The position numbers and the translations under genes are program-made. From the NCBI RefSeq assembly GCF_051903075.1, contig NZ_CP182423.1, forward strand, positions 248,001 to 312,000: a stretch of DNA of 64,000 nt. The letters are read 5' to 3'. The notes below the pieces were generated by a model, which was not told the DNA's origin, searched no databases, and saw only the letters and a list, made by a program, of their open reading frames with translations. Shown here in pieces: positions 1 to 9,048 of the stretch. Numbering within the stretch: position 1 is the first letter of the stretch; each line of letters begins with the position of its first letter. The stretch comes from Embleya sp051903075. GTDB lineage: Bacteria; Actinomycetota; Actinomycetes; Streptomycetales; Streptomycetaceae.

Positions 1-639
1 GTACGAATCGGAAGAGTTCACCAATTTGAGCAGGGCGTTCTTCCCTTGGTCAAAGCGGTCCAGGAGTGGGCTTCGGTCTGGACCGGAATGCCTCTCGGGA
101 ACTTCGACGATGCGCGTGAATCGGCTCTCCACATCCCCGACGGTGACAGGTACATCACCGGAAGCCCCACACGGATGCGAACCCTCTTCGTCTCGAAGCC
201 GTTGAGTCGAGCCCAGGTGAGCGGAGCACTTCGCCGTGCTTCCCGAGGTGAACACCTTCCTGTTGAACATCAACTGCTGCTGTCTGCCAGGGACGCGCAG
301 ATCGGCGGCGATTTTCGTAAGGCAGTCATCGATGCAGCGACGGCAGCCGAGGTCGCCCTCGCGTCCTACGTCGCCGACCACCTCAGAACGATGGGTCTGG
401 CGTCCGAGTTCATCGACGAGATGATCAAGGACGTCAACGGTGTGGTGAACCTGCACGGGCTGTGCACACGCCTGGGCGGCGAGCCGGGAGTCACCAAGAA
501 CAAGCTCACGTCACAACTGGCGAACATCAGGAACAACGCCGCGCACGGAGGGAAAATCCCCACCTCAGAGGAAGTACTCGCCGCCGGTAGGCATGCCGTG
601 ACTATCGTTCACGCTCTCCGGTCCCTGCCCGAAGTCTGA
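1..639 (+). CDS. HEPN-like domain protein, 5' end outside window
   Basis: The reading frame is open to base 1, so the true start lies upstream; TTG at 46 is only a possible internal start. The visible 212 residues are largely helical (KAVIDAATAAEVALASYV) and end with RNNAAH, an R-x4-H motif that is the catalytic signature of HEPN domains. Many HEPN proteins are metal-independent RNases in toxin-antitoxin or abortive-infection systems; here that is inference from one motif plus helical content. The gene converges on the graspetide operon. No partner antitoxin is visible on this side. Confidence 0.6.
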   Translation, partial: VRIGRVHQFEQGVLPLVKAVQEWASVWTGMPLGNFDDARESALHIPDGDRYITGSPTRMRTLFVSKPLSRAQVSGALRRASRGEHLPVEHQLLLSARDAQIGGDFRKAVIDAATAAEVALASYVADHLRTMGLASEFIDEMIKDVNGVVNLHGLCTRLGGEPGVTKNKLTSQLANIRNNAAHGGKIPTSEEVLAAGRHAVTIVHALRSLPEV

Positions 640-836
640 CCCCGGCCTCAGCGCCGCCACGAGCTTCTCCCCGTCGTATCTCGGTGAAGGCCGGGAGCGG
701 TGGAGGGAGAGCGTCACGCGGCCTGGTCGAGCACGGTCGCCCGGCATCGTCACCGAAATCAACCCGGACATCTGACGTTCATCCATTCCGGAGAACGTGC
801 GGGTTCGGTGACCACCCGGTCTCGCACGCTGCTTTG

Positions 837-855
837 CAGCCCTTTCCGGGGGCTG
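837..855 (-). terminator. Possible weak terminator of the tgm operon
   Basis: A 6-base inverted repeat, CAGCCC and GGGCTG, sits directly after the tgmC stop codon. The stem is short and has no T-run, so this is tentative. Confidence 0.3.
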
Positions 856-857
856 TC

Positions 858-2057
858 TCACAGCGCCCATGTGTACATGCGCCCGTCCGGGGCTGCGAGG
901 CGGACGTGTTGGCCGGCGGGGCCCGCGTCGAGGGTGAACCATTCTCGGCGGGGCCGGTTCAGGTCCTGCCACAGTTGGTGCGCGTGTTCGATCGGGGCCC
1001 ATAGGTCGCGCGGGCCGGTCCGGGTGACCTTGGCACCGTCGTCGGTCTCGGTAATGGTGGCGGCGCAGCCGTCGAGGGCACGCAGGGTGGTGACATGGAG
1101 GCCTTCGGCGTGGGCGAAGGTGCGGGTGATGTGGGGTTCGAGGTGGAGCTGGGCGAAGAAGGAGAAGGTCCAGTCGTCCAGGATCCTGGGGGTCAACGTC
1201 GAGGTGCGGGTCCGGTCCGCGGCGTGGCCGGCCTCCGGGTGGGCGGGCGGAGGGTGGCCGTCGGCGTGGTCGGTGTCGGGCAGCAGGGGCATGAAGGCGG
1301 CGGGGGTGTGCATGAGGCGGCCCGACGCGGTGTCGTCGGGGAGTTTCTTCAGCCAGGCGATCGATCCGCCGGCGAGGGTGCCCTTGAGCGGAACCACCAA
1401 CACCGCGCCCGGCGCGCACTGTTCGATCCACGTCTTCGGGACGCGCGGGACCGAGGCGGTCGCGATCAGGCGGTCGTATGGGGCGTTCGGGGCCCAGCCG
1501 CCGGTGCCGTCGGCCAGGACGACGTCGGGGGTGAATCCCACGGTATTGAGACGTTCGCGGGCGGTGTCGACCAGGTGCGGGGTGTGGTCGACCGTGGTGA
1601 CGTTGTCGACCCCGACGAGCCGGGAGAGCAGGGCGGCGTTGTAGCCGCTGCCGGTGCCGATCTCCAGCACGCGAGCGCCCGGAGTGGGGTCGAGGGCGTC
1701 GAGCATGTCGGCCATCAAGTCCGGCGCGGTCGACGAAGATGTCGGCAACCCGGACACACCCTTGAGCGGGGCGTGTTCGGCGTGGACGCCATCGACCTCG
1801 GTGATCAGCGACTCCCCCGAGTACACCGCGTCCCACCAGGCACCGTAGGCGCCGCTCTCGTCCGTGTCGTCGGCACGCCACGGAACGAAGCGGTCGCCGC
1901 TCTCGCGGCGGTAGAACACCGGGGTGAAGACGTGTCGCGGGACGTTGAGGAACGCCTCGGCGATTCGGGACGAGAGCACGACGTCGCCGGCAGCGATCCG
2001 CTCCACCAGGCGCACCCGGGCAGCAATCAGGGCTTGGTCGTCGTCGAGGACGCTCAC
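858..2057 (-). CDS. tgmC: ATP-grasp peptide maturase system methyltransferase (PIMT-like)
   Basis: A 399-residue protein-L-isoaspartate methyltransferase homologue. The N-terminal helical region is followed by PTSSSTAPDLMADML and the SAM-binding motif VLEIGTGSGYNAALL (about residues 130-145); the C-terminal extension of about 200 residues is typical of the RiPP-associated branch. In characterised graspetide pathways such as fuscimiditide, this enzyme methylates a core Asp, which then closes to an aspartimide. The GTG start at 2057 overlaps the tgmB stop by four bases (GTGA), indicating translational coupling in an operon tgmA-tgmB-tgmC. An upstream extension of the frame to 2375 is antisense noise inside tgmB. 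Confidence 0.9.
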   Translation of the reverse strand: MSVLDDDQALIAARVRLVERIAAGDVVLSSRIAEAFLNVPRHVFTPVFYRRESGDRFVPWRADDTDESGAYGAWWDAVYSGESLITEVDGVHAEHAPLKGVSGLPTSSSTAPDLMADMLDALDPTPGARVLEIGTGSGYNAALLSRLVGVDNVTTVDHTPHLVDTARERLNTVGFTPDVVLADGTGGWAPNAPYDRLIATASVPRVPKTWIEQCAPGAVLVVPLKGTLAGGSIAWLKKLPDDTASGRLMHTPAAFMPLLPDTDHADGHPPPAHPEAGHAADRTRTSTLTPRILDDWTFSFFAQLHLEPHITRTFAHAEGLHVTTLRALDGCAATITETDDGAKVTRTGPRDLWAPIEHAHQLWQDLNRPRREWFTLDAGPAGQHVRLAAPDGRMYTWAL

Positions 2058-3070
2058 GTAACTCCTTCGAGGTAGTCGGCGATCGCCGCCGTGATGCGCA
2101 GTCCGGTGGCCTGTTCCACGAATCCGTACTGGCCGGACGGGTTCAGCTCCAGCATCACCCACTCGCCGGTCGGGGTGATCACGAAGTCGAACGCGCCGTA
2201 CGGCAGACCGAGCGTGTCGAGCATGGCCAGGACACTCCGGGTCACGGTCGGGGGCGGGGCGCAGATCTTGTAGGCGAGGTTGTCGTAGTCGCGCCGCCAG
2301 TCGACCCGGGCGGCGGCGGAGCCGGCGTGGATCTCGGCCGCGAACACCCGACCCGCCACCACCGTGAGCCGACACTCGTACGCCTTGGGGACCGCTTCCT
2401 GGAACAGGTGCGCGGTGGTGGCGATCGCGGGGTCGTCCAGCGCGGTGGGGTCGACGACGCTCGCGTACACGGCGACGGAGGCACCGTCGACCACGCCGCG
2501 GACCGGGCCGAAGGGCTTGTACACCACCGGGCCCGCGACCCCGACCGCGAACGCTCGCGCGGCCGCCGGGTCATTGGTGATCAGCGTGCGCGGGACCGTC
2601 AGACCGCACTCGGCAGCCACTCGCAACTGCAACGGCTTGTACTCGGCATCCGCCGCCCGACCCGGAGGCGGCAACCACCGGCACGGCAACGCGGCCAGGA
2701 GCCCGCCGAAACCCAGGCGGGCCTCGCGCTCCGCGACCCGCCGCGCCGGCACCGACATGCCGGCCGGGAAACGCGGCCGAGTCGGACGACGGTAGTAGAC
2801 CGAACGCACGGCAGCCAGGTCGAGGCTGCGTCGGTCATTGCGCAACGACCCCGTCCAGGCCGCGCCGTCGAACGACGCGGCCAAGGACAACTCCAACGGG
2901 AACTCGGCCGGATCGGCGCGAAAAACCGGCACGGCGCGCCTGTTCAACTCCTCCACCACCAGGTCCGCCGTCGGATCGAAACGACCCGACAGGACCAGAA
3001 CACGGCCCTCACGGCGCAGCGGTGCGCGTGGGGCTGGGGCTGGTGGTGGGGAGCTTGGTTCAGTCGTCAC
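2054..3070 (-). CDS. tgmB: ATP-grasp ribosomal peptide maturase (graspetide ligase)
   Basis: A 338-residue ATP-grasp ligase expected to form omega-ester or omega-amide links between Thr/Ser/Lys and Asp/Glu side chains of the precursor. Visible family features are an N-terminal preATP-grasp fold beginning RVLVLSGRFDPTADLVVEE, the ATP-binding VVYKPFGPVRG, FQEAVPKAYECRLTVV, and the metal-binding ELNPSGQYGFVE near the C terminus. Its start overlaps the tgmA stop by about ten bases and its stop overlaps the tgmC start. The gene looks intact. Confidence 0.92.
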   Translation of the reverse strand: MTTEPSSPPPAPAPRAPLRREGRVLVLSGRFDPTADLVVEELNRRAVPVFRADPAEFPLELSLAASFDGAAWTGSLRNDRRSLDLAAVRSVYYRRPTRPRFPAGMSVPARRVAEREARLGFGGLLAALPCRWLPPPGRAADAEYKPLQLRVAAECGLTVPRTLITNDPAAARAFAVGVAGPVVYKPFGPVRGVVDGASVAVYASVVDPTALDDPAIATTAHLFQEAVPKAYECRLTVVAGRVFAAEIHAGSAAARVDWRRDYDNLAYKICAPPPTVTRSVLAMLDTLGLPYGAFDFVITPTGEWVMLELNPSGQYGFVEQATGLRITAAIADYLEGVT

Positions 3071-3398
3071 TGGGGCCGGGGTCGTCCGGGGCGTCCATCT
3101 GGCCCGACGGTAGGGTGGGGCCGTACGTCTTGGGCGGGTTCTTCGTCATGTAGACGCCGGGCGGTAGGTCCTCATAGATCCCGGTCTGCGTGTCCTCGTC
3201 GTACGACAGATCCGCAGGCAGGATGCCGCCGGTGCCGGTGACCGGGACCAGGAACCGGAACGCGAACGGCACGGGACCTTGTCGATCCGACAGGTCCGGT
3301 AGCGGCTCCGCCCCCGACGGGTTCACCGGCAGACGCAACTCCGGCGCGTCCAAGCCCCATCCGACCGTTGGTCGATCGCGTGCACCCGTATCGGCCAC
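3060..3398 (-). CDS. tgmA: Putative ATP-grasp-modified RiPP precursor
   Basis: A 112-residue precursor peptide. GTG at 3398 is chosen because a strong G-rich ribosome-binding site (GGGGAGGGGA, 3404-3413) lies six bases upstream; ATG/GTG codons further up lack one. The leader carries WGLDAPELRLP and FAFRFLVPV, followed by the family-typical LSYDEDTQTG. The C terminus is rich in Thr, Ser and Asp (TYGPTLPSGQMDAPDDPG...), giving side chains suitable for ester/amide rings and an aspartimide. It overlaps tgmB. Which residues are joined cannot be read from sequence. Confidence 0.85.
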   Translation of the reverse strand: MADTGARDRPTVGWGLDAPELRLPVNPSGAEPLPDLSDRQGPVPFAFRFLVPVTGTGGILPADLSYDEDTQTGIYEDLPPGVYMTKNPPKTYGPTLPSGQMDAPDDPGPSDD

Positions 3399-3403
3399 AG
3401 CCG

Positions 3404-3413
3404 TCCCCTCCCC
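3404..3413 (-). promoter_or_regulatory. Strong ribosome-binding site of tgmA
   Basis: GGGGAGGGGA on the minus strand, six bases before the GTG at 3398. It decides the start of the precursor gene. Confidence 0.7.
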
Positions 3414-3599
3414 GCATGGTGATAACGCCACGAGCATGCCCACCCACACACCGCCACCACAAGAGGCGCGAGGCGATGATGCGGACAGCGGCCCAAACCG
3501 GTCCCGACCGACGAACACACCACCCACCACAGGGAATTCTCGATCACGCTGCGCGGCCTTCTCAAAACCTGCCGCACCGCAGGTCAACCGCACCTCCCC

Positions 3600-4973
3600 T
3601 CAGCGGGGCAGAAAGATCACCATGGACTCGGTTGCCCGGTCCCAGGGGCAGCGGTTGTGGGTGTCGTCGATGGCGAGGCGCACGATGAGGATCACGCCGA
3701 GTACGGTCAGCGTCGCAGGGGCTCCGACGAGCAGACGAAGCGCGGCTCGGGCAAACTTGCGCGGCAGTGTGAGCCGGGTGCCTTGGTAGTCGACGGTCCG
3801 TAGGCGGCACAGTAGTTTCCCGTACGAGGCGCCGGTGAAGAGCTCGGGGCCCGTGGCGACGAGCAACCAGGACGCGAGCCCGACGACGAGCCCCTCCCTG
3901 ATGCCAAGGTCGTCCAAGAAGCCCACCGACCGAAAGAATTCGGCCACGGCGAAGAACATGACGACCAGCATCACCACATCGGTCAGGAGCGCGACGGATC
4001 TTCGGCCGAGTGTCGCGAGTTCGCCCGCCTTGCGTGTCGACGGCGGCGGCACCGCGACCGAAAACGGAAGCCCACTCGATCGGGGTGGGCGGGAAGGTGG
4101 CGGTGTGAGGAACGCCGAGCGGTCGGACCGGGTCTTGCGTGATGCGCCTTTCACGGGCGCGTCGGGCGTCTCGGGCCGGCCGGTCGTCCGATGGTGGGCT
4201 CGGTTGCGGACCCAGTCGTGTCGGACGACGGCATTGTGTCCGAACTGCTGCGGCTCGGGGCTGCCTTGGGCGCGCAGTCGATGACGCACCAGACGCCACA
4301 CCAGGTACGGGGTCAGGGCCGGGCCTGCCCCCTCAACGCCGTTGTCGAGGATATCGATCAGCGCACCGGTGAACTCGGGATATTCGCCTCCGGGCGGTGC
4401 GAACGACCGGCCCGTCCCGGGCGCGGAGGTCAGCACGCAACTGCCGTGATCCTCTGCGTCGTCGAGGTCGTCCCGCTCGAGGAGGCGGGCCAGGTGGGGG
4501 CGGGTGAGTGCCGGTGGTGCGCCCATACCGCCGGCCAGGCCGCTGTAGCAGCAGTCGAGTACGGTGATGCGGCGTCGGGCCCGGCCCCCGACCCGGTTCA
4601 CGACACGGCGAAGCGACGTGTAGTCGAGAGTGCCGATCTCCGGGTGCTCGTCATCGGCGTCGGCCAGCGCGAGGCGGAGCTGTTCGCCGTTGCGGTCGCG
4701 CAGGCCGTGTCCGGCGAAGTACACCAGCAGGGTGTCGGTGCATTCGCGCGCCGCGTCCCGGACACTGCTCAGGATGGTATCGCGGGAGGCGTCGGATCCC
4801 AGCACGGTGACGTGGTCGGCGGGCAGTCCCCACACAGTGGGGTCGCACAGCAGTCCAGCCAGTCGGGTCACGCCGGCGACGACCGGCGGCAGGGGATCCA
4901 GCCGGGTGTACGCGTGCACGCCGACCAACACCGCGCGGCTGGCCGCCGGGTCGGGGACGGTCATCGCGGGCAC
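3600..4973 (-). CDS. Caspase-family (peptidase C14) protein with RDD membrane domain
   Basis: 457 residues. The N-terminal caspase fold has the catalytic dyad His89 (YFAGHG) and Cys142 (TVLDCCYSG). After a Pro/Arg-rich linker (about 265-315) an RDD-type membrane domain follows: LGRRSVALLTDVV and several hydrophobic segments to the C terminus. The start may be GTG 4973 or ATG 4964. The neighbouring EACC1 gene ends one base upstream, so the two are co-translated. Caspase effectors next to EACC1 are described in predicted bacterial conflict systems; fusion to an RDD domain would place the protease at the membrane. Target and trigger are unknown. Confidence 0.88.
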   Translation of the reverse strand: MPAMTVPDPAASRAVLVGVHAYTRLDPLPPVVAGVTRLAGLLCDPTVWGLPADHVTVLGSDASRDTILSSVRDAARECTDTLLVYFAGHGLRDRNGEQLRLALADADDEHPEIGTLDYTSLRRVVNRVGGRARRRITVLDCCYSGLAGGMGAPPALTRPHLARLLERDDLDDAEDHGSCVLTSAPGTGRSFAPPGGEYPEFTGALIDILDNGVEGAGPALTPYLVWRLVRHRLRAQGSPEPQQFGHNAVVRHDWVRNRAHHRTTGRPETPDAPVKGASRKTRSDRSAFLTPPPSRPPRSSGLPFSVAVPPPSTRKAGELATLGRRSVALLTDVVMLVVMFFAVAEFFRSVGFLDDLGIREGLVVGLASWLLVATGPELFTGASYGKLLCRLRTVDYQGTRLTLPRKFARAALRLLVGAPATLTVLGVILIVRLAIDDTHNRCPWDRATESMVIFLPR

Positions 4974-5363
4974 CTACGCCAGCGGAGTGTCGTCGGTCGC
5001 CCCCAAGGCTTGGGCAAGTCGGGCGAGGGCGTCCGGTGAATCGCCCTCGATGGTCACCCGGGTACCGTCGCGTTCCACGATCAGCCGCGTGCTCTCCCGG
5101 AGACGATGCGGCAGCGACGCGCGATAGCTCAGGTGGGCGTAGACGAGCGAGCCCAGCGAGAATCCGGACGACGTGGCAAGCGCGATCCACGACACCAGGT
5201 CCGCGGACATCGCCCCCTGGTCCGTTGCCGGGCGGATCCTGTGGATTTCGGCGTACGTGGAGACGGCGCGATCCTCGATCAACCAGTCGGCAAATTCCCC
5301 GGTCAACTCGGCCGTCCTCGCCTGCTCGGCATCCGCGCAATCCACCCTGATACGAAACTCCAT
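4974..5363 (-). CDS. EACC1 (effector-associated constant component) protein
   Basis: 129 residues. It begins MEFRIRVD, carries helical stretches (TGEFADWLIEDRAV), one hydrophobic segment (VSWIALATSSGFSLGSLVYA) and a C-terminal beta-alpha unit (LIVERDGTRVTIEGDSPDAL), matching the layout of EACC1 proteins that accompany caspase effectors. ATG 5363 is preceded by a G-rich stretch (GGGGGTGGGGCG); a longer frame to 5531 lacks one. It abuts the caspase gene. Role as adaptor or sensor is inferred from described families. Confidence 0.75.
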   Translation of the reverse strand: MEFRIRVDCADAEQARTAELTGEFADWLIEDRAVSTYAEIHRIRPATDQGAMSADLVSWIALATSSGFSLGSLVYAHLSYRASLPHRLRESTRLIVERDGTRVTIEGDSPDALARLAQALGATDDTPLA

Positions 5364-5534
5364 CGCCCCACCCCCAAAGTGCCGTACCCGCCCTCGGCAG
5401 AGCCCGCGCATCCGGAGAATCGAGCCCGGGACGACGGGTCGTATTGGTATTGCGTTGTCACGGTAGGATCTGAACGGAACCCCGCGCAGGGTTTCCACCA
5501 AAGACGGACCGTCAATGCGGGTTCCCTGCACTAG

Positions 5535-6630
5535 GGCGCGTATCCAGTCGTGATCAATGGGTGTTCCGGCTGAGGGCTTTGACCCAGATCATCGCGGCGC
5601 GGAGGTGGAGGCCGGCGAGGTAGCTCTCAGGGGTCTTGTCGTATCTGGTGGCGATGCCGCGCCAGGCCTTGAGCCTGTTGATCAGGCGCTCGACGGTGTT
5701 CCGTTCCTTGTAGAGGTCGGCGTCGTGGCGGACGGGTCGGCCGCCCCCGCTGCCTTTCCTCTTGCGGTTGGCGGCCTGGTCGCTCTTCTCCGGGATGACC
5801 GCCCTGATGCGGCGTCTGCGCAGGTGGGCTCGGTTGCCGCGGGACGAGTAGGCCTTGTCCCCGGCGACCGCGTCGGGCCGGGTGCGGGGACGCCCGACAG
5901 GCCCTCGGACCCGTATTTTCTCGAGGACGGGGACGAACTGCGGGCTGTCGGCGGCCTGTCCCGCGGTCAGGACGAACGCCAACGGCCGGCAGTTCCGGTC
6001 CGCGGCGAGGTGGATCTTCGAGGTCTGTCCGCCTCGCGAGCGCCCGAGCAGGGCGGTCCTCAGTCGGATCCGGTGCCGGCGCCGGACACGTCGTCGTTCC
6101 TCCCGCTCCGGGTCGATTCCGGCCCCGTTCCCGTCCTGTTCCCCCGGGTCGCCCCCTTTTGCCGGGCCTTCTCCTCCTCCGCGGCGGCCTTCTCCAGAGC
6201 GGTGAGCGTGTCGGGGTCGAGACGCATCCCGGCGGCGTCGTGGTGCGCCCGGACGGTGGTCGAATCCACGCTCACCAGCGACAGGTCCACCCCGCCCCGT
6301 CTCGCGGCCTCCGCGATCAGGCCCTCCAACAGGGCCTCGAAGACACCGGCGTCGCGCCACTGCCGGAAACGGTTGTGCACGGTCGGCCACGCACCGAACC
6401 GCTCCGGCACCTCACGCCACTGCGCGCCCGTCCGAAACTTCCAGATCACACCCTCGAACTGCTGCCGCAGCCGCTCGGGATACGGACCGTACGCACCGAT
6501 CGGCAGGTACGGCCCGATGAACTCCCACTCCACGTCCGTCAGTTGCTCTCGCGTCACACCAAGCCGATCTACCAGACCGGGACCGCCTTGACGACGGATC
6601 CCACAGATTGATCACGACCCGATACACGAC
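5535..6630 (-). mobile_element. IS5-family insertion sequence
   Basis: About 1.1 kb with imperfect terminal inverted repeats (left 5540-5558, right 6607-6625; 16 of 19 bases match as GTATCNNGTCGTGATCAAT). CTAG flanks both sides (5531-5534 and 6631-6634). Its right CTAG is shared with the adjoining IS701 element. Confidence 0.85.
5554..6557 (-). CDS. IS5-family transposase in two frames (frameshift)
   Basis: The first frame (6557 down to about 6060) encodes LTDVEWEFIGPYLPIGAYGP and the first catalytic Asp in VSVDSTTVRAHHDAAG. The second frame (down to 5554) encodes GRSRGGQTSKIHLAAD, the second Asp in AVAGDKAYSSRGNRAHL, and YKERNTVERLINRLKAWR with the catalytic Glu. Many IS5 members of this group use a programmed frameshift at this place, so the gene may be functional. 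Confidence 0.85.
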
Positions 6631-6634
6631 CTAG

Positions 6635-8065
6635 TAGTACTTCGTTAACTCAAGTTGGTCTTGGTGTCGTGGTTCGGGCATGCTGGCCGGTGTGAACTTG
6701 GGGGAGATCGAGGAACTGCGGTCCGAGTTGGGCGTGTTCGTGGCGGAGGTGTTCGCCTCGGTTGCGCGGAAGGACACGCGGGGTTGGGGCGACTGCTATC
6801 TGCGTGGGTTGATGTTGGACGGGCGGCGGAAGTCGATCCAGCCGATGGCGGATCGGTTGCCGGACGGGGACATGCAGTCGTTGCAGCAGTTCGTGAACCA
6901 GTCGCCGTGGGATCACGCGGCGGTGTTGCGGGCGGTCGCGCTCAGGACGGTTCCGATCGTGGATCCCGAGGTGTGGGTGATCGACGACGTGTCCTTCCCC
7001 AAGGACGGGCGCATGTCGGTCGGGGTGGCCCGGCAGTGGTGCGGGGCGCTGGGCAAACAGTCGAACTGCCGGGTCGCGGTGAGTCCGCACGCCGCCTCGG
7101 ATCACGCCTCGGTGCCGATCTCCTGGCGGCTGTTCGTCCCCGAGGAGTGGGACGGGGACACCGACCGCCGGGCGAGAGTGGGGGTCCCGGACGGGATCGG
7201 CCATCGCGAGAAGTGGCGTCTGGCCCTGGACCTGATCGACGAGGCGATCGCCCGGGGCCTGGCCCCGAGGACGATCGTGGCCGATGCCGGATACGGACAG
7301 AACAACCTTTTCCGTCAGGGTCTGGTCGAGCGGGGCCTGGACTTCGTCGTCGCGGTCCGCGCCGACGAGAGCGCCCATCCGCACGACGCGGTCCCCACCG
7401 CGCCCGCATGGAACGGCCGCGGTCGCCGACCGGCCGCCCGTTACCGCACGAGCGCCTCCTCCCTGAGGGCCGTTGCGATCGAACCCGGGCGCCGGGGCTA
7501 CCGGCGGTCGACCTGGCGCCGGGGTTCCAAGGGCTCGATGCGGTCCAGGTTTCGGACCACGACCGTGCGGCCGGCCGGGAAACAGGCCCGCGCCCACAGC
7601 ATCGCCGGCGCGGGCGGATCCGCCGCCTGGGACGGGGTCCTGCCCTCGTTCACCCTGCTCACCGAATGGCCCACCGGCGAGAAGGCACCCACCGAGTACT
7701 GGATGACGAACCTGCCCGTCGACACCACCCTGCGACTGCTGGTTCGTCTCGCGAAGATGCGGTGGCGAATCGAGCACGACTACCGCGAGATGAAACACGG
7801 CCTCGGGCTGGACCACTTCGAGGGCCGAACCTGGCGCGGCTTCCACCACCACCTCGCCCTGGTCACCGCCGCGCACGCCTTCCTGACCCTCCACCGGCTC
7901 GACCCAAAAGCCTCCACGCCGGCCTGACGCTCTACCAGGTCCTCGACGCACTCCAGGACCTCCTGAGCTGCTGGACCGGCATCTGCCACACCTGCGAACG
8001 CCCCCTCCCCACGCCGGAATCCACCCACGACAATCCAATACCCACCCCGACCTAACGAAGTACTA
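6635..8065 (+). mobile_element. IS701-family insertion sequence
   Basis: 1431 bases bounded by perfect 13-base inverted repeats (6635-6647 TAGTACTTCGTTA; 8053-8065 its complement) and flanked by CTAG on both sides (6631-6634, 8066-8069). With the duplications included the mirror symmetry extends to 17 bases. Confidence 0.9.
6680..7927 (+). CDS. IS701-family transposase, C terminus probably frameshifted
   Basis: 415 residues of a DDE transposase of the IS701 type: VWVIDDVSFPKDGR (first Asp), TIVADAGYGQNNLF (second Asp), and MRWRIEHDYREMKHGLGLDH (catalytic Glu). Related proteins continue past DPKASTPA with LTLYQVLDALQDLL. That stretch exists here but in another frame (7918-8055), so a small deletion near 7915 removed the last 40 or so residues. 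Activity is therefore uncertain. Confidence 0.85.
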   Translation: MLAGVNLGEIEELRSELGVFVAEVFASVARKDTRGWGDCYLRGLMLDGRRKSIQPMADRLPDGDMQSLQQFVNQSPWDHAAVLRAVALRTVPIVDPEVWVIDDVSFPKDGRMSVGVARQWCGALGKQSNCRVAVSPHAASDHASVPISWRLFVPEEWDGDTDRRARVGVPDGIGHREKWRLALDLIDEAIARGLAPRTIVADAGYGQNNLFRQGLVERGLDFVVAVRADESAHPHDAVPTAPAWNGRGRRPAARYRTSASSLRAVAIEPGRRGYRRSTWRRGSKGSMRSRFRTTTVRPAGKQARAHSIAGAGGSAAWDGVLPSFTLLTEWPTGEKAPTEYWMTNLPVDTTLRLLVRLAKMRWRIEHDYREMKHGLGLDHFEGRTWRGFHHHLALVTAAHAFLTLHRLDPKASTPA

Positions 8066-8070
8066 CTAGA

Positions 8071-8770
8071 GTCTGTCTGACAAAACGATCATGGTTGTGG
8101 TTCGCGGAGCCACAGGATCAGCGAGGCCAGGACGACGCCCGCCGTGTAGCGAGCGGCGAGTTTGTCGAAGCGCGTGGCGATCGCCCGGAACTGCCTCAGG
8201 CGGGCGAAACACCGTTCCACGACGTTGCGTTCGCGGTACGCCTGCCGGTCGAACGCCGGGGGCGACGATTCGCCCGCTGATCGGCCCGTTCGGGTATCAC
8301 CACCCGCACCCCCGCCGCCCGCAACCGGGCACGAATGGCCCGCGAGGAGTACGCCCGATCCGCGATCAACCGGGTCGGCCGCACCCGCGGCCGACCCGGA
8401 CCGAGCCGCGGCACGCGAATCCCGGCGAGCACCGCGTCCAACGCCGGCGCGTCCCCCGCCTGCCCCGGGGTGACCACGATCGACAACGGCAACCCCCGCC
8501 CGTCCACCGCAAGATGCAACTTCGTCGTCAACCCGCCCCGCGAACGGCCGAGACCCTCGCGGCCCGCAGGCGTCGGGCCCGGCGCCGCACGCCCCACGAC
8601 GCCCGGTTCGTCCCCGTCCGCAGCCCCTTTTTGCGTGCTCCGGCCGCGTGTTGGTGGGCGCGGACGACCGTGGAGTCCACCGACACCGACCAGTCGACCC
8701 GGCCGACCGCGTCGTCCCGCACCCGCACGTGTTCGAGCAGCGCGGCCCACGTCCCGTCCGCCTCCCACAT
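8071..8770 (-). pseudogene. IS5-family transposase remnant
   Basis: Pieces of one IS5-type transposase lie in three frames: VSVDSTVVRAHQHAAGA (8528-8770), GRSRGGLTTKLHLAVD to LIADRAYSSRAIRARLR (about 8270-8570), and YRERNVVERCFARLRQFRAIA (8089-8260). The first 70 or so residues are missing. The 3' 107 bases (8071-8177) recur at 27318-27424. Confidence 0.8.
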
Positions 8771-9048
8771 CGGGCACCGTTCGGCGTGTCCACAGCGTCA
8801 GCGGCAAGGTCATGAACGCCATCGTCGGGCGTTCCGTGGGCGTCGAAGGGGCACTCCGGCGCAGTCTGCTCGCGGTCGCGGGCAACGACGTCGAGGTGCG
8901 AACTGCGTCGTCCACCGGTCGAAACCGCCGACGCGGCAAGCGGCGAGGAACTGTGCGTGGCTCAGACCCCGTTCGTCTTTCCCTTGAGGTGGACATCGTC
9001 TCCCGCTGTCAAAAATGGGGAACGCGCGGTGACGACGCCGGGAGAGGG
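8771..9048 (-). other. No gene recognised between IS5 remnant and next gene
   Basis: 278 bases in which no family could be recognised on either strand. It probably holds debris, as one frame reads LSHAQFLAACRVGGFDRWT without a start or continuation. Confidence 0.4.

Noticed and set aside
684..2075. Plus-strand frames opposite tgmC
   Set aside because: Low-complexity Val/Gly/Arg text; the minus-strand methyltransferase has clear motifs and a coupled start.
6650..8038. 462-codon minus-strand frame in the IS701 element
   Set aside because: Opposite the transposase, which explains the DNA fully.
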